Notes: generated from the sequence alone by a model not told the origin. A DNA stretch of 64,000 nt from Ephemerocybe angulata (GCA_013368325.1 JAACJK010000172.1:395593-459592); one strand, 5' to 3'. Counted from the first letter of the stretch, positions 32,666 to 46,489 are shown. Numbers and translations are program-made.

Positions 32666-34542
32666 GGATCCAAAAGTCTGATTGAGGGAGGATGGAGAGC
32701 TAAAGTGCGAAGGAGTAGTGGGATGGCGGTACGGTGGTACGCTTATCCTCAAAGGCACCTTTCAAGGTATGGGAAGCGGCTCATGCAACTCGGACGTCTG
32801 TCACGGCGTTCCAGGGGCCATTGATTGATGCCAGGGTGACCCAATGCAAGCGATATCATTCAGATGTTACGGTTCACTGTCTCCAGCCTCAGGACGCATT
32901 CGTTCGAATTCGGGGCAAAAGAGATCTGACAAATGGGGATGGTGTTGCATATGGGGGATCGAGATCAGTGTAAAGCTACGCCGGGGACAAACATTCGATG
33001 CAAAGTTATATGATCATGAGCTCAGCGAAGCTCAGAAAATATAGGGCTGGAACTAGAATCATGGAGTAAACGTGAGAGTGAAAGGGAATGCCAGACGCAT
33101 ACCTCCAAGTACCGTGTGGCCTCTCTGCCCATCGAATGATGAATCCTACGCATTGCCAGGTGCGCCAGTTTGACTATTTCTCCCGTTCACGGTTCACCCC
33201 ACCAATTCACTGCCCCGATAAAGGGTTAGGACGGTCAAAATAATGTAAGCTTTGGTCATTGAAGTGGTTGGTAGCATTGGAGAGTTTTCCATGCTTATCA
33301 GGTGTATAGAGTGTGACGGGTCGGAGGAGAGATGCTTAGAATATCCGAGCGTGGGGTCAGGCGCGCTGAGCATTGGCTGAGCATGGGCGCCCGGGTGGGG
33401 GACGTATCAGATGTCTAAAGAAACCTGTGAGCAACGGCAAGCGGTAGAAAATAGCTTGATAATCGCAGATCTTGGAACTAGTGTATGGGGCTACTACACG
33501 CTGGTGGTGGCACGAGGCTCATGCTGGTTTATTCTCGCTCTGGCTTGGGATCGAAAGGCAAGTCTGCTATCACGAGTTACGAAGAGGTTTCCCCATTTCT
33601 CCGGGGCAGTGGATGGAATTTCTGACTGCCATTCTACCCACAACCTTGCTCCAAGGAGTTTATTGGAAGGCAGATTCAGTGGAAGGTCTTGAAGTGCCCA
33701 TGTGTGGCATGGAGTATCAAAGATTAATTCTCTGTGCACCAGTTGTGTCGGCGCCTCAGTCAAGGGTGCATATGGATTACAGGGCTATCACAAGGGCGAT
33801 GCCAGTCGGACCCAAGGCTATCTTGGAGACGAGGAACGCGGAATCAGATTTAGTGGGGAGCCTGTGGGAATGGGAGAGGAGATAACGAGCAGTGCCATTG
33901 ATCACCATGAGGTATCAGGCTTGGCCGCCTGTTCTTTGGAAGAATTCTGACATGGAATACTTCCTACTTTGGGCGAGCGCTACAGCGGCCACCGGGCTGT
34001 AGATCTTCACTCACCCAATGTCAGTGACTGCTGGCTACTTTGGAGGGCTGCCAATAGTGCCACAGCAGCATGGGCTCAACGTTTTTAATCCTCAAAATAA
34101 TGCGCTGGGGGACTAGGGCGAACATTAGACTTGGAGGTTCCTCTGGAGATCTTTACAACCAGTATTCGCCACCACTGAGAGTCATCTATCAATTCGAGTT
34201 TTGGGTGGGAATATTTGGCCGGTCGCCTACTTCTAGTTCCATATGTATGTCCGTGAAATGCGATTCAAGCGCCATCGAGGTGCTTGCACGTGCCCTATGG
34301 TGCACATATACCGTCTGGATACCTCAGCCCATAACTCTCCTACGAGAGGCGTCAGAGACTGTGACCTTTAATGGAAAGTGTGATTTGGGCATGCGGCCAT
34401 TTTCCACCAATATGTACGAACATGTGGGACCCGGACCTCGACTGTATATAGAAGCGAAGGGTTCGACCTTTTCTTTCGTCCTTTAGCCATCATCCTATTT
34501 TCCAAGTTCCTCACCTGCTCTTTGCCTCTGGCCGTGCTCTCG
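32666..34542. other. Long intergenic stretch, no gene supported
   Basis: A 138-codon plus-strand frame at 33472-33885 has somewhat protein-like composition (Trp, His, Leu mixed) but no ATG, no splice partner and no recognisable motif. I leave it as unassigned. 34400-34542 looks like the promoter/leader of the next gene. Confidence 0.4.
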
Positions 34543-36632
34543 ATGTCTCCTCTACGCGAAACCACAAAAACCAACATCGCCACCCCGCACAAGGTCGCCA
34601 ATGGACTCGTTCGCAGTTACGCTTATGGAGGCCCTGTTGAAGACGACCACAACCCATTCCAAGACTCCGAGTTTTACGATCGTCCCTCAAAAGTGTTCAA
34701 TTTTTCTCCCTTTGCCGATACCGCGCCAGCGACTCCGACTCTTCACGAGTCCTACCCCCCGCCCGTGAACGAGGGAATGCGTGCGAGCAGTGTTCTAGGG
34801 CCGCGCATGACGGGCTTCGGTTCGAGAAGAGGCGCATTATTCCTTAGTCCACGGGCGCAGCCGTACTCCTCATCCCAGTTACGGCCGACTATCAGGAAAC
34901 CCAAGAAAAGGTCCTCGGCTCAATTGGATCATTCTACGTCCAACTCTCCTTTGGTTCATTATCCTCGTGCACTTCTCCCCTCTTCCGTCTCTGGCGAGCG
35001 AGAGGCGTCATCTTCTGAAAGGACATCTTTCGATCGTTCTATCCCATCTCAGAGCATATCTGGGATGGGACTGGAGATGTACCAGGCCTCGGATTCGGGG
35101 TACTCGCCGGCGGGTGGCATATATGTTGGGGCCATTGATCCCAGCGATGATCCGCTTTGTTGGGACTCGGATCGTCCTCGTGACGTCACTCTCAACGTCG
35201 GCAATCCCCGAATCGTTGAAAGTCAGACCGCTCGCCTGAGGCTTCCCACCGAGTTCTCTGCCAATGCTCTCATCTCCCCGCCGTCTCGTAACGCCGATGG
35301 TATGGAGATTTCCTAATATCACACATTGATTTATAAGTTCCTCATCCCCTTTCTTCTTCTAGAATGCTATCTGGCCAGTTCTTCGTCGCCTGTCATACCA
35401 TCCGACTCGTCACCAACACCGTTGCCGGGGCGCGATGATAATCGCCGAGTTAGGGTCAAACGCCCATCCACTAAGCTGAAGTGGTTTGAGCCAATCGAAC
35501 TTCCTGCTGCTGGTATAACAGGTCAGACAAATGAGCATCTCTGGAGTAGACTATCTAACCAATCCATCTTCAGAGGCGGTGACGGAGACCACAACGGCGA
35601 GCTCCAAGACTTCGACTTCCACGGCTACCAGCGATACCGGCCATGAGCTCATGCTTCGACTTCTCTCAACACCTGGTGCCCCCTCTCCTACGACTTTAGA
35701 CACGCCTCGCCCCATTCCTGTTACTACGGCCTTCACCCCAGGATTGATCAGGACCCGGCTTAACTCATCGCAACTGGGCAGCCCCCTGAAGATCTCCGTG
35801 TGCGCACCGGTCGATTTCGTTACCCCTCGCCGCAATAGCTCCTTGAATCAGCTTCCCGAGCCCCTGGATGCTGAAGCGAGCGAGCCCTCGAACTCCCCCA
35901 TGTTCGGAATGTTCGGAACTCTGAAAGGCCTTCACTGGTCACCCTACCAGCAGTCCCCCGTCGGTGTGCTGGGCGATACAAGTGTAAGAGTCGATCTCCT
36001 TTTCGCGTCTCCGATTAGTTGGCTGATGAATTTATCAGTCTCCAGCCGCCGTGAATATAAAAACCCTGATGGCGCCAAGGCCTACTCGAGGACTGAAGCC
36101 AGCGCCGTTCCCTATAACACCAGGCGGGACGATCCACTGGTCGGCCGAGGACCTCGGAGGCCCTTCAGGCTCCTTTACGCGTGCGTACCTTCGTGGCCTC
36201 ATTCTCCGTCATCGCTAACTCATCTCAACAGGTAGCGAGCCAATCGACGACCCTTTCTGTACCAGCGCCGGGATTGGGACATTCACCCCCAGCGCCCCAC
36301 GCCCGTCCAGTCTTAATCTATTGTTTGCGCTCCTTTCCTCGGCAGGTCGTGGTATCACCCCTCAGGAACTAGGGGTGATTCTCACCAGATGCACTGCCTG
36401 CCATACGTACGTTTTCATCGATTCTCAGGAGAAGCATGACTGTGCCGCTCTTGAGGGCTTGCAAGCTGCCCGCTTTCCCGACGATCGGGAGATGGCCTCG
36501 TACCATGTACTGGAACACTTGTTCGATGATGCTGGTGGTCTATTTGCAGAGCAGCTTCGCGAACTTTTGGCCGTCTGCGGGGGGTGTGATCGTGTCTTGT
36601 GGGAGAAATTTAGTATGTATCATGACTGCTGA
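34543..36632 (+). CDS. Hypothetical protein with Cys/His-rich C-terminus (about 619 aa)
   Basis: Five exons (34543-35299, 35363-35512, 35574-35983, 36039-36180, 36232-36632) total 1860 nt in frame. Start MSPLRETTKTNIATPHK follows a C-rich leader; an upstream in-frame codon at 34522 is less likely. Most of the protein is Ser/Pro/Thr-rich and probably disordered. The C-terminal 100 residues look folded: ITPQELGVILTRCTACHTYV, EKHDCAALEGL, then ASYHVLEHLFDDAGGLF and LLAVCGGCDRVLWEKF. The CxxCH...H..C and CxxC pairs could bind zinc. No named family recognised; a regulatory or DNA-associated role is only a guess. Confidence 0.6.
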
Positions 36633-37853
36633 ATGTTTGTATGGTACTAGTGTGGAACTGGCGAACGCGCCAATGTTGAATCAGATCCTGTTGACCAAGA
36701 ATTACTGTTACGTCGACACTTTGGGGCCTCTACAACATCGATAGGCTTTTTCCGTCAACACTTTACGGTACTATCTTAATCAACTAGAAAAGCACTTCCA
36801 AACGCATTCCCGTGGCTTTCACTCTGAGCTTGGAGTGGGGCTTGGCGCCGCCCGGCGCCAAAGCCCCGGTTGGTATGTTCAGTCTCTCGAACATGGTGGC
36901 ACACACCGAAGAATGCATCCGATAAGTCGGCTCCAAAACCTGTGTATGTACATATCACGATTGCTTACTACTTAGTGTTTGATTGAGGTCGCTTAGGCCC
37001 TGAACCCTTGATGGAGAAAAGCCCAATCCGGAGAGTCGGAGTTTGGTACGATTGACCTCCAGATGCGTCTTCTCCATCCAGCCGCCTGGAAGGTGAAAAT
37101 TATATCCTCACCAGCTTCTCAACTAAGTAGGGCCCTAGGGAAGCGGTTGCGACGGACATATTATATAGCTTCGCATTGTGCTCACTTGGGACAAATAAAT
37201 TGACATCAGACACTCACCAGGGACTTCCTTCGGATAGTGATGGCGCTGAATACCAGTCGGATCCACCCTGGCAGCTGCACCACGGTATGTATTCCGACGG
37301 TTCATAATTTCTAACGTTTAGTGCGAAGCCAGGGACGTCCCTGGCGCTGGACGTAGGACGCACTAACGGAGGTACAATCACATCTCTGGGGCAGAGGGGA
37401 GAGAAATATGCGATGGAATATTCTTCCAATACGGCAGTGACAGCTGAGCGGCGAGGTTGCGCGCCTGGAGACTGGTCATGCCGACCAAAAAGTGATAATG
37501 TGTTCCCACAGGCAAAGAACTCCGAACATGTCACTGGCAGTGATCCCCCGCTAGATTCGAGGGTCCACCATACGTTCCTCAGTTTCTGGGCTTAAATCTC
37601 TTGGCCCCCTTCTCCGCTCGCCCCATATTCGACAGTCGCTCCTTTCTTTCTCTCCGTCCACCGAGATTTTGGCCGTCGGCTACCCAAGAGGCAGAGGATA
37701 TTTGAGACGTTACTCAGACCGTCTGGGCCCCTACACGAACACCCAACGCACTGGACAAAGGCCCGGACCCAAGCGTACAGCGCCCTCCGAGTCAACGCCC
37801 CTCCTCCGCCTCACCATTTCTTTCGCCGTCACCCATTCCCTCACCTCGCCGAA
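36633..37853. other. Intergenic with a strong hairpin
   Basis: No gene supported. The only clear structure is the hairpin at 36837-36867. A 106-codon minus-strand frame at 37214-37534 has no supporting motif. 37560-37853 is C-rich and likely the leader of the next gene. Confidence 0.4.
36837..36867. repeat. GC-rich inverted repeat
   Basis: TTGGCGCCG and CGGCGCCAA face each other across two bases at 36842-36861, and the pairing extends outward through GGGGC/GCCCC with one bulged base. Far stronger than expected by chance in AT-balanced intergenic DNA. Confidence 0.75.
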
Positions 37854-40397
37854 ATGGTCGCTATACTTCTTCGAACCGTCGCTTCAACTCCACATCCGCC
37901 GGCCCAGCCTCCGATGCCGCTACCAGCCACGTCGAACGTCCCCCAAGTCTATGGTCCACAGTTTTTGGCCGGTTATATTGGTGTAGTGTGAGTGAACGGA
38001 CAGCTGTAATCCACATATCCTCTAACATATGGTCCTTAGGCTATACACCATTAACATGGCAAGTACACAAAAGAATGTTGCCTCATACCTGTCTGACACT
38101 GCTAGAAGATGACTGTTACTCGGTACCTCAAAGCCCACTTCAAATCGGACTATCCTGTACATAAGTACCTCATAATTTGCCTATCGTAAGTCTCGTTTTA
38201 GTCGCGATTTTATCGGTCTAGGGCGCCCTGATCATACCATCTATGCAATAGAATTGTCTCTACTAGTCAGGTAGCCTGCTCGAGCGTCTACGTCTACGAC
38301 TTCTTCATCAGTAGGCTCGGTCGGCCGGAGTTAGTTTCGGGTGTCTTTTTGTACGTCAGCTCCACCCTTGCCAGTGGGCAGTCCACCACCGACGTCACAA
38401 ACTAACACATTCAATAGAGCCCTTCCAGTACGTTACCTCCCCTAGAATGCGCAACTCTCCCGGGTGAGCTAATTAGATGTCACTGGATACAACGATAACC
38501 TATCAGGTGGAGCATTTATTAGCGGTAAGCCATCCCATCCAATTCACGCACCTCATCGCCCTGACTGGCCCCTCAATTAAGAATATCACTATATACCTTG
38601 CACAGTTGTGAGCCCTGTATCTTACAATCTCCACTGTGATGCCTCGACTGATCCAGCGTTTACCTTTCCAACCGATCTCAGCTTTTTCGCCGTTCGACTT
38701 ATGTCCCGTGAGTTACTTAGCTACAGCTTCTCTGGAAGGCTAATAAAGCGCCCCATAGTATCCATATACCTCAAAACAAAGCGAAAATGGATGTACTATC
38801 TCGTATCGTCAATAGTGGTGAGTGAAGTCGCAATGCATTCGGCGGACGAGCCTGAAGTTCTAAGCTACAATGCTGATTTCCGTAACAGTTCATCGCTCTC
38901 ATCATTCAGTTTGGTGCGGGTTAGCGTTAAGATTACGATATCTGAGGAGGCTAACCGGGTTATTTTTTTTATTTCGTGACTTTTGGCGTTCGTTCAGGGA
39001 CTGGACTTGGTGAGTCCTATTTAGTGATGGCACTGAAATGGCGTACGCACCGAATTTGGTACACTAACCTGAATTCCATCTAGCCCAAGTATTTGCCATG
39101 TGAGTATGGGAGTAAGTTATATCTGTGTCACCATGGCTCATACTATTCTGCACAGGTTGGATACCAAGACAGAGCTCAAGACCCGCGAAAACGCATCTCT
39201 GTTTGATGTGGGTCCAAGTTTGAGCCACAATTATTCCCATGCCATCAGACTCACTTACCTCACAGATGGCGACGTTTGCAGCGTACACCTCGACGGTCAT
39301 CGCGTGTGACATCCTGACCGGCCTCGCCACCTGTACACTACTATGGGAGCAACAAACTTCCAGGAGGTACCGAATCAGCAACCCTTCGACTTTGAGCCAG
39401 CACTAACTCCCTTGCTATCGTGCCATACGATCCAGGTCTCAACAGTTTGTCCGTGTTGTCACTCCCTTTACTGTGAAGAGAACAGCGGCAACCAGGTACG
39501 TCTCATCCTACGCCAATGATCTGTGAAAGCAGCCTGACACGTCTGTTTCCCAGCGTTTCTGCAATCCTGGGCTTAGTTCTGGTAAGCCATTCACCCTCTT
39601 AGGTGTATCTGGCCAGCTCACGTCCATCATCCACCCCAGTACTTCACTCAACCATCGACATATGCCTTGTAAGTGAATCTCCCTCTTATTATCAACACTT
39701 TAGCTTAGAAACAGGCATAACAGTGCCGCATTCATGCTATGCACAAGTCATCGTAAGCTTCCGACGCCCCCATGAAGCGATATACAGATTAATGATCAAC
39801 CGACCTTTCACCTTTTTAGTTCAGGTTATGGCTGTAGTCGCTACGTGCGTACCACCTACATCTCTGATATATACTCTCACTAACCAAACCCTCTGATAGG
39901 TTGAGGGCCAGATCTCGTTTCGCCACCATTCTCGACGATGAACAGTCACTGAAACTCCTGGAACCGTGGCTTTTCGAGGAGTCCTCGGAAGTTCGCTTCT
40001 GCGATCCTGATGCAGAAGCAGAGTCCGAGCCCGAGCAAATGCCGGTCGGGAACAACTCCGACGTTCTCGCTGCGCCAGAGACGGGGGTCGTCTCCCTGGA
40101 CCCGACCCGGCCTGCAGAGGTCGGCGTGCATTCCGATGAGCCAAGCATACACGGGGAGCGAGCGGCCAGCGACGTGTCGACGGCCGTTTCGTTTGCTGTT
40201 GGTATGTATGCCAATACTATTCTCAGTAAATTATGTTATTCTGACTTCAGGGTCTGTTCTTTCTAGGCGGCTCCTCTTTGGCGTCTACATCGGCATCATA
40301 CAAACTTGGCCTCTCGGAAGTAAAGACTACAGGCAGCAGCGATATCGGCGAGTACTCCTCAATGGAACTCCGAACGATCCTTCAAGGGCAGGCGTGA
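37854..40397 (+). CDS. Multi-pass membrane protein, DUF6534-like
   Basis: A gene of many small exons. Start MVAILLRTVASTPHPPAQPP; first exon 37854-37987. Hydrophobic exons follow in order: FLAGYIGVVLYTIN, YLIICLSIVSTSQVACSSVY, SGVFLALP, FIALIIQFGAGLGLAQVFAM, then an exon starting MATFAAYTSTVIACDILTGL with TCTLLWEQQTSRRSQQFVR, and SAILGLVL. This matches the layout of the widespread Agaricomycete membrane family I recall as DUF6534 (about seven helices). A soluble acidic tail (39901-40200 and after the 40200-40266 intron) ends at TGA 40395-40397. One intron (after 38058) appears to use a GC donor. Exact small exons are uncertain. Role unknown. Confidence 0.6.
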
Positions 40398-41333
40398 GTC
40401 AGTCCTCCCAGGGCTTGGTCAATGGTAAGTCGTTATTGTTTCCCAGTTTCTACTCAATTCAATTTGATGCAACCCTTCACGGTGTCTCACACGTTAGGTC
40501 CGGAACGACATCCCACGGACGATGTCAATTAGTTCCTGAACTACATCATTACTTCCGACCTGGTGCAATATATGTGCCTGCATGCGCACACCCACCCCCA
40601 ACGTCCGAGAGAGAGCAGAGTCAACATAGTACTGCGGCCTATTCACCGTCACGGTGACGGGAGTCTTTCTCAACGTCTTATTCAACATTGCTTTGTCTAT
40701 CATCGTCCTCTTCATATCGTCCATACTCCTTGCACTGCTTTCACGCCTACAAATATATCTTACCTCCCCTGTACTGAAGCTTCTACAGCCTTCGCATCCC
40801 AACTACACCCTAAGCTACGGAATCCGTACTTGAACTCACCCATCTTTGCTCCTTACACGGTCTTGTGAATAATACTGTCGTTTCAACTTGTTTCTGCACT
40901 GCGTTTAAGCTCTCCTGCCCGACCCCATCTTTGCTTTGAAGGTCGATGATTCGGTTTAGCTCAAGTTTACCTGGCGATTTGGGATTCTGTGCCTCAGCCT
41001 CGAAGCCGCAATTCCCGGCTTGGCGCCTGCACAGCCACGGCATGGTCAAACAGTGTACAACCCTGGCGGCGCTCCTTGTTTTTGACACTCGACATTATCG
41101 ACATTATTTAATCAGTGGGATCCTCGTCCCTGTACGGCGTACACCCTCTTCTCAATTCTCGCTTTACCCGCCTTGAGCCGTTGGAAAGGAAGCGCCAACA
41201 GCTCAGGGCGGTTGGTACTCTCTATCGATTCGGCCGGTTCGCCAGTTCTTGGCTCCTGAGGGTAAGCCCGTATTCTGTTGGCCAAGTTATCCACTGCTCA
41301 CGTAGAAATGTCAGTCTTTCTACATTCACGACC
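40398..41333. other. Intergenic, no gene seen
   Basis: No supported gene. It contains the presumed 5' flank of the complete Plavaka-like element; I could not identify terminal inverted repeats. Confidence 0.4.
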
Positions 41334-44300
41334 ATGGTTCTTTCCGATGACGACCTAGAGCCGTCTTATTTCCGTCTCGAGGCACAGTCCGAGGAGCAGC
41401 GATTGCCCTACGCTTGCATATGCGGGAAGAGGTTCACATATCAAGGTTATTCATCGCATATTTCGAAATGCCAGAAGAACCGCAAGGAATTGGGACGGCG
41501 CCAAATGGGGGCCAAGCAACGGAAAGAGGAACAAGACAAGGAGCAGGCGTCGCAGGGTATCAAGAGGAAGCAAGGGTTGTTGGATTGGTTTGGCGATGGG
41601 GATCTCGACTTCGACAGGGCCTTACCGATTCGACCTCAGGTGAGTTCTATCTACCTTCGCAAATGTCAGTGCCGTGTTCAGTGCTTATACTGCTCTATAT
41701 TTAGCCCTCGATTCCCTTCGCTTCGACGAGCAAAGCGTTCACCCTTCCAGAGCCTGGAGAGGACGAGGTACGTGCTTCAATGGCTGGGAACTGCACTAGT
41801 CTCACCGCATACTTCATGTAGATGTCGGACATTGATGAACCAGCCAAAGTACCTCTGTTCGACGACCCAGGCTTACCTGCAGAGGCAAGCGGGAGAGGCT
41901 TTCGAGCGAAGAAACCGACCGCTAAGCTCATACATATCAAAGCGAGCGGTGCCCGTCCCATGGGCTTAAAGACCGCCCTTCAGCAAACCCACTTTGCCGC
42001 CTCACCTCCTCGCATGTCCCCCGATCCCCCAGACGAGCAAATTGAAGACGTCGTATCGACCGTCAACTCGGAGAATGCGCCGGACGATGCTGATTCGACC
42101 GACGAACCTGAAGAGGGGACTAAAAACGCTTTCGGTGTATACAAGCGCTACCGAACCCAAGAGAAGGAACCCCATGATCCAGACGCGTATCTACTGCCCA
42201 CTGATCTTCAAGAAGAACCTGCCGAGGAGCTTATCCAGGCCTTGGAGAAGGAAGGTCCCGATGCATCAGGAGTTGGACGTTCTGCCACCGCCGAGAAGGG
42301 TGTAAACGTAGCTGGTAGGCCTAGAGAGAGAGAGGGCCCTGTGGAAGGTGGTGGGCCCGTAGACCCTGGCGACGGGAAGAAGGCTGAGGGAGAATTCTTC
42401 CCATACCCCAACCAAAGCTCGTTTGACCTTGGCAATTGGTTCTGGGCTGACGGCACTGAAAAGAGCCTCAAATCGTTCAACAACCTAGTTTCCATCGTCG
42501 GAAGCGAGAATTTCCGCCCCGAAGACGTTCGAAAGACGAATTGGACGAAGATCAATAGGGACCTGGCGACTTCAGAGTTCGATGAAGGGAAAGGAGATGA
42601 ATCTCGGTGGGAAGGCGATGGTACCTCATGGACTACCGATGATATCACGATCGAAGTACCATTCAACACCCGTTCAGCTAGGCCCGGTCCCAAGGAGTTC
42701 AACGTGAAAGGCTTTCGACATCGCCCGCTGATCCCTCTTATCAAGGAGAAGCTTGCAAGCCCCGAAGGCGCGGAATATTTCCACCATGTACCCCACGAGC
42801 TCCGATGGCAACCAAGTAAGGACAAAGAAGATGTCCGGGTCTATTCAGAGGAGTACCAATCTGATGCATTTCTCGAAGCCTACAACGAGATACAGGTCCG
42901 TGAAGTACACCTCCAACTCGGGGCTGCTCCTGCTAACACGTTTTCAAATCTCTTGTAGGACTTGCCTCTTGAGGAAGGAGAAACCGAGGATACTAAACTT
43001 CCTCGCTATGTCGTCGGTCTCAACTTCGCCTCTGATGCAACAATGCTAGCGCAGTTCGGTGATGCCAAGCTCTGGGCCCTGTATGTTTTCTTCGCAAACG
43101 ACTCCAAGTACCGTCGGAGCAAGACTTCCTTGAAGCTCGGTGAGCAAGTGGCGTTCTTCGAGAAGGTACGTCCTACAACAGGTGTTCGTACATTGCGGTC
43201 ATACTTACTTCGGTTCATATCTCTGTGTGGCAGTTACCAGATGACTTCAAAGACTTCGTTCTTCAACATTCCGGGAAGGAGAATATCAGCAAAGCCCTTC
43301 TTACCCATTGCCAGCGCGAGCTCTTCCATGAGCAGTGGAAGATAATCATGGGGGATGAGTTCATGCATGCATACAAGCACGGCATCGTGGTGAAGTGCTT
43401 TGATGACGTGTATCGACGGTTCTATCCTCGTGTCTTCGCCTACTCAGCCGACTACCCTGAGAAGTACGTCTCACGTCTCACTAATAAGTAGTGCATGATA
43501 CTCATCGCTACATCGTAGAATCCTGATCGCCAGTATCAAGAATTTGGGGAAGTGCCCATGCCCGTTGTGCACGATACCTCTGGATAATGTACATCGACTG
43601 GGAAAGATACGTGACCGGAGAGCGCGGGTGCGAGATGCACGCGTTGACGATGAGGATCGTCAGACCCGCGTTGCAAAGGCAAGACACCAGATCTACGTCA
43701 AGAATCGCAGTGTCAACAGCGATGTTGTCAAGGGACAACTCGACGGCTTTTCGTTTGTGCCGACATCGGTGAGCCCGAGCTTTCTTGATCATTGGAGCGA
43801 AACGCCATGCTAACTTTGTGCAGAATGCCTTCTCTGATAGGTTATCATCATCCGGGTTCAACTTCTTCGAAATGCTCCTCCCAGACCCGCTTCATGAAAT
43901 TGAATTGGGTGTATGGAGGTCGACTTTCATTCAGCTATTACGATTACTGCACGTTTCTGATGGTAACCCGGTACACCAACTCGATGCACGGTCAGTAACT
44001 CTGTACGAGGAAGAGAATCGAGTCTCAAATATTGTGATTTGAAGGTTCCGCCAGGTCCCTACCTTTGGGAAAGATACCATCCGCCGTTTTCGAAATAATG
44101 TATCTGAAATGAAACAGCTTGCTGCTCGCGATTTCGAGGATCTTTTACAGGTATGTCCAGCAGTTGTTCCTACTCCGAGTTCGATAGTTCTGATACTCGC
44201 TTGGCTTACAGTGCGCAATTCCTGTGATCGAAGGGCTGATAGATAAGCAGCATGAAAAGCGAGTTTTGGCGGTTCTCTTCACGTTGGCGCACTGGCACGG

Positions 44301-46251
44301 CCTTGCGAAACTTCGATTGCACACGGATCACACCCTTGAGATCATGGATGAGCTCACTACGACGTTGGGTAGCGTATTCCGCAAATTTGTGTCCGAGACG
44401 TGCGAAAAAGTGGAAACGAAGGAGCTGCCACGAGAGTATGCTGCTCGCGCGCGGCGTGAAGCGAAGCAAAGCGAGAAGAAAAAAGCCAATGTTCCGAAGA
44501 CAGCGAAACGCCGGAAAGTCCAGCCCAAGGCATTGGGAGACGATGAAAACGGTGAGTGATTTCCATTGAAGCCATTTGCTCATACCTGATCTCATTTACG
44601 CCGTTGTATCGGAAGTGCCAGCAAAGGGGCGGCGCTACAAGACACTCAACCTTCACACATTCAAGTTCCACATGCTTGGTCACTACGTTTCTTGTATCAG
44701 GAGGAGCGGGACGACAGATAACTACTCAACTCAAGGGGTACGTCCAGTTTGCGTCCAGTTTTCTTACTTCTTATTCATCAAACGGATCGTTGACCTACGC
44801 ATTTCATATCCAGCCGGAGAACTACCACAAATTTGCCAAGGCGCATTACAAAAGGACCAGCAAGAAGCGCGTCGCTCTATCCCTCTCAAGAATTCAAATG
44901 CGTCAAGCTCGCATTAAGCGCCTTCGTCAGCAACTGTTGAGTGGCAAGGAGGAAGGAGAAACAGAGCTCTCGCGTGAAGCCCCTTACTTCATTGGCAATT
45001 CGCAAAACGCCCCGGTCGACTTGACCAAATTCTTACGCGACAATCGTGATGATATCGCGACGACGGTGCAGACACTTTCATCGCCTTACGATATTCCTTG
45101 GCACTGACTCTTTATCAGAAATTCCTTGCTAAACTAAAAGTGCATCTCTTACCGAGGATCTGGGATACGTTGCTTGAGGAAGCCCGCTCGGATCCCGAGA
45201 GTCTCGGAAGCGCGATCCCTGCCCTAGAGCATCTAATAGGGAATGGCCAGGTTGATCAATCCGATTACGACGGCATCCTGTTCCACTCGGATCGTCTATA
45301 CCAGCACCAGGTCTTTAACGTGAACTATACCACCTACGACATGAGGCGCGAGCAAGACATCCTCAACCCTAAGACGCACCGCCGCGATATCATGTGTATC
45401 AAGTCTGAAGACCCGACTGACACGTCTCCGAATCGCCATAGGTTCTGCTATGCCCGCATCCTCGGCGTGTACCACGTCAACGTTGTTTTCAGGGGGCGCG
45501 GATCGATTGACCGTCGGCCACGACGCTTCGATATCTTGTGGGTACGCTGGTTTGATGAGCTGAGCGAGAACCAAACGACTTGGGATTCCATGCGTCTTGA
45601 CCGACTCAAGTTCCCTCCACTCAAAGAACACAACAGTGTTGACTTCATCGATCCGCTTGGCGTTCTTCGCGCCTCCCACATCATCCCCCGATTCTCCGCA
45701 GGTCAAGTTTCGACTCGGCCGAGTGGGCCGCCTCTCTCAAAACGACGCGCTAGACAGAGGCTTGCTAAGGATGACGAGGACTGGAACGAGTATTATGTCA
45801 ACCGGTGAGTGTTTATGACTCAAAACTCTACTCGGCGAACCTCTATACTAACTGTGGATTGCAGGTTTGTCGACCGCGACATGCTGATGCGCTATCATTG
45901 GGGCTTGGGGGTTGGCCATCGGTACTCGCATAAAGATGCGCCGGTCAAAGGGACCTCCGAAGCGAGTTCGAGCGCTGACAGTGATCCTTCCGAAATTGAA
46001 GAGGATGTCCCAGGTCTGTTCTGTCACCCTTCATGTTTTGGCGAGCACAAGTTCATCTTTATATTTTGCCTGCAACAGTCCCCGATGCCCAGGATCCTGA
46101 GCCAGAAGATGCAACCGACTCTGACCACGCTAGTGATGGGCTTGACGACCTTCAAGGGGAAGAACTGTCAGATTCCGAAGGCACTGAGAATAGCTCATCG
46201 GATGTCCCTGGGGCCGATACGGAGGTAGTAGACGAAGAAGATGATTTTTGA
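41334..46251 (+). CDS. Plavaka-like (CACTA-related) transposase, apparently complete (copy 2)
   Basis: About a dozen exons from ATG 41334 to the stop at 46249-46251. Order: Cys/His finger YACICGKRFTYQGYSSHISKC; acidic linker; GNWFWADGTEKSLKSFNNLV; YVVGLNFASDATMLAQFGDA; KLWALYVFFANDSKYRRSKT; FAYSADYPEK; CPCPLC; NAFSDRLSSSGFNFFEMLL; LHEIELGVWRSTFIQLLRLL; CAIPVIEGL; AHWHGLAKLRLHTD; TFKFHMLGHYVSCIRRSGTT; RVNYTTYD-like VNYTTYDMRREQD; CYARILGVYHVNV; LWVRWFDELSENQ; LRASHIIPRFSAG; FVDRDMLMRYHWGLGVGH; acidic tail. Exon frames that I checked are all consistent, with no internal stop, so it may still encode a working enzyme. Its job would be cut-and-paste movement of the element. Plavaka naming is from memory. 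Confidence 0.75.
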
Positions 46252-46489
46252 TTCATGATTATTACTTGTGTGTGCTCTTCTATATCTCAAACGCGACCAG
46301 GATGACCCTAACTAATTCTTGCAACGATTCAGTGTTTGTATTTGAAGCAATAAAGATGAATGTAGTTTGTTTTTCGCTAAAAGAGTGTGTGCCCCGTTCA
46401 CTTCTATATCGTATAAAATCAACGCCTTCATCGCCGCTTCCTGCTCGAGCCTGGGTACATCATCTCCGATGCCAGCACCGACAAGGCAA

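Noticed and set aside
38059..38110. Intron with a GC donor in the membrane-protein gene as a special regulatory signal
   Set aside because: GC-AG introns are a normal minor class, and the exact exon border here is uncertain.
41994..42825. Overlapping frames on both strands in the transposase linker
   Set aside because: Shadows of the main exon at 41822, whose product matches the conserved core.
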